This document shows, in pieces, positions 5,586-6,169 of a stretch of 6,169 nt of DNA. Every line of letters begins with the position of its first letter. Positions within the stretch are counted from its first letter, which is position 1. The notes under the pieces are model-generated. The model saw only the letters and a list, made by a program, of their open reading frames with translations, was not told where the DNA came from and did no database searches. The DNA comes from Rhodoferax sp. (GTDB lineage Bacteria; Pseudomonadota; Gammaproteobacteria; Burkholderiales; Burkholderiaceae_C): the NCBI GenBank assembly GCA_023231075.1, contig JALNWC010000179.1, positions 1-6,169 on the forward strand, read 5' to 3'. The translations under genes were made by a program, and so were the position numbers.

Positions 5586-6169
5586 ACCTAGCAGCCTGTC
5601 GGGCACCGCATTTCAGAATTCCCCCACTTTGAATTTGCTTAAAAAAATAGGCGATTCTGACTGGATTCTAGCGATTTTGAGTATTTCCCACGGCAATTTC
5701 TCCCGCTATCCAACTTTTGGACGCAGTACGGCCATGCGCTTGACATTCCAGGCCAGGCAAACCAGGTTCCACTCGCCGCTGACTTTGCGCAAGCCGCGCA
5801 GCGAGAACTGTCTGAACCCCAGCACCGACTTGATGATGCCAAACACCGGCTCCACCGTTTGCTTGCGAATCGCATAAGCGGCCCTGCCCGCAATCGTGCT
5901 CAAACGATGCACCATGGCCTGCATCGGCGTGGCATCCTCGGCCAGCGGCGCTGGCTCGGTAAAGCGCTCGCGCCAGTGCGGGTGATGGTCTTGGCGAGCC
6001 AGTGGCAGCAGGGGCGCCATCCTGGCCTCCATGCAGGCTTTGACATTGGCATCGCTGCAATAGCCCGTGTCCGCAATCAGGGTGTGGGCATCACCGAGCC
6101 GGGGTGCCTGATCTTGCAAGACTTTGAGGATCGGCTGGACTTGTTGTTTGTCATTGGGGGCCTGTGTCA
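5586..6169 (-). mobile_element. Partial IS1182-like insertion sequence, transposase 3' end
   Basis: The element lies with its transposase pointing toward dnaE2 and continues past the window edge. Its end must lie between the dnaE2 stop (5585) and the transposase stop (5706). The AT-richer DNA with CTAGCAGCCTGTCGGGC at 5588-5604 is the likeliest terminus, because the reverse complement of that string resembles sequence I recall at the 3' ends of IS1182-type transposase genes. The 120 bp between the genes hold an A7 run (5641-5647) and a repeated GATTCT (5653, 5664) but no clear terminator. The other terminus, and so the inverted repeats and target duplication, are outside the window. The left boundary is approximate. 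Confidence 0.65.
5706..6169 (-). CDS. IS1182-like DDE transposase, C-terminal part (5' end cut by window)
   Basis: A reading frame on the minus strand stays open to the window edge and ends with TAG at 5708-5706; 153 complete codons are visible. The frame begins TQAPNDKQQ, then shows LIADTGYCSDANV, where the Asp (visible residue 33) fits the second D of the DDE triad. RKQTVEPVFGIIKSVLGFRQF follows, with Glu (residue 106) as the catalytic E, and then RGLRKVSGEWNLVCLAWNVKRMAVL. This order is typical of IS1182/IS5-type transposases that cut and paste their element. The first catalytic Asp and the N-terminal domain lie beyond the window. No frameshift or stop interrupts the visible part, so the gene may be intact. 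A TTG at 6119 could act as a start but is internal to the homologous sequence and was not used. Confidence 0.85.
   Translation of the reverse strand, partial: TQAPNDKQQVQPILKVLQDQAPRLGDAHTLIADTGYCSDANVKACMEARMAPLLPLARQDHHPHWRERFTEPAPLAEDATPMQAMVHRLSTIAGRAAYAIRKQTVEPVFGIIKSVLGFRQFSLRGLRKVSGEWNLVCLAWNVKRMAVLRPKVG

Noticed and set aside
5629..5877. Small + strand ORF downstream of dnaE2
   Set aside because: It is antisense to the IS transposase C-terminus and noncoding IS end; no recognisable features.

Overview
The window looks like chromosomal DNA of a GC-rich beta-proteobacterium, most likely Burkholderiales and probably a Comamonadaceae member (Rhodoferax/Polaromonas-like). This is judged from the protein style of ImuA, ImuB and DnaE2, the E. 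coli-type LexA box and the high third-position GC. Species cannot be named from the sequence alone.

Layout. Positions 1-123 hold a REP-like repeat region: about 4.5 tandem copies of a 16-bp unit running into an inverted pair of REP-like palindromes. Positions 156-175 hold a TATACT hexamer overlapping a perfect LexA operator (CTGT-N8-ACAG). Then come three co-directional genes on the + strand: imuA (188-1084), imuB (1103-2422) and dnaE2 (2406-5585). The spacing is 18 bp between the first two, and the last two overlap by 17 bp, so this is almost certainly one operon. Right after the dnaE2 stop begins the end of an insertion sequence. Its IS1182-like transposase (5706 to the window edge) runs on the - strand and is cut by the window end.

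How the genes work together. imuA-imuB-dnaE2 is the SOS-inducible mutasome cassette. DnaE2 is the error-prone C-family polymerase. ImuB is a catalytically dead Y-family relative that acts as the adaptor to the beta clamp. ImuA is a RecA/SulA-like accessory protein. On DNA damage LexA is cleaved, the operon is derepressed, and the three proteins carry out mutagenic translesion synthesis. The pathway is already described; I see no new system here.

The local oddities deserve attention. The 3' end of imuA is built from an in-frame 72-bp palindromic interspersed repeat that supplies 24 codons and forms a strong hairpin. ImuB lacks the N-terminal catalytic segment of Y-family polymerases. DnaE2 has lost histidines in its first PHP motif. 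An A8 run in dnaE2 matches the dnaX-type slippery heptamer with an immediate -1 stop. REP-like DNA and an IS border the operon on its two sides.
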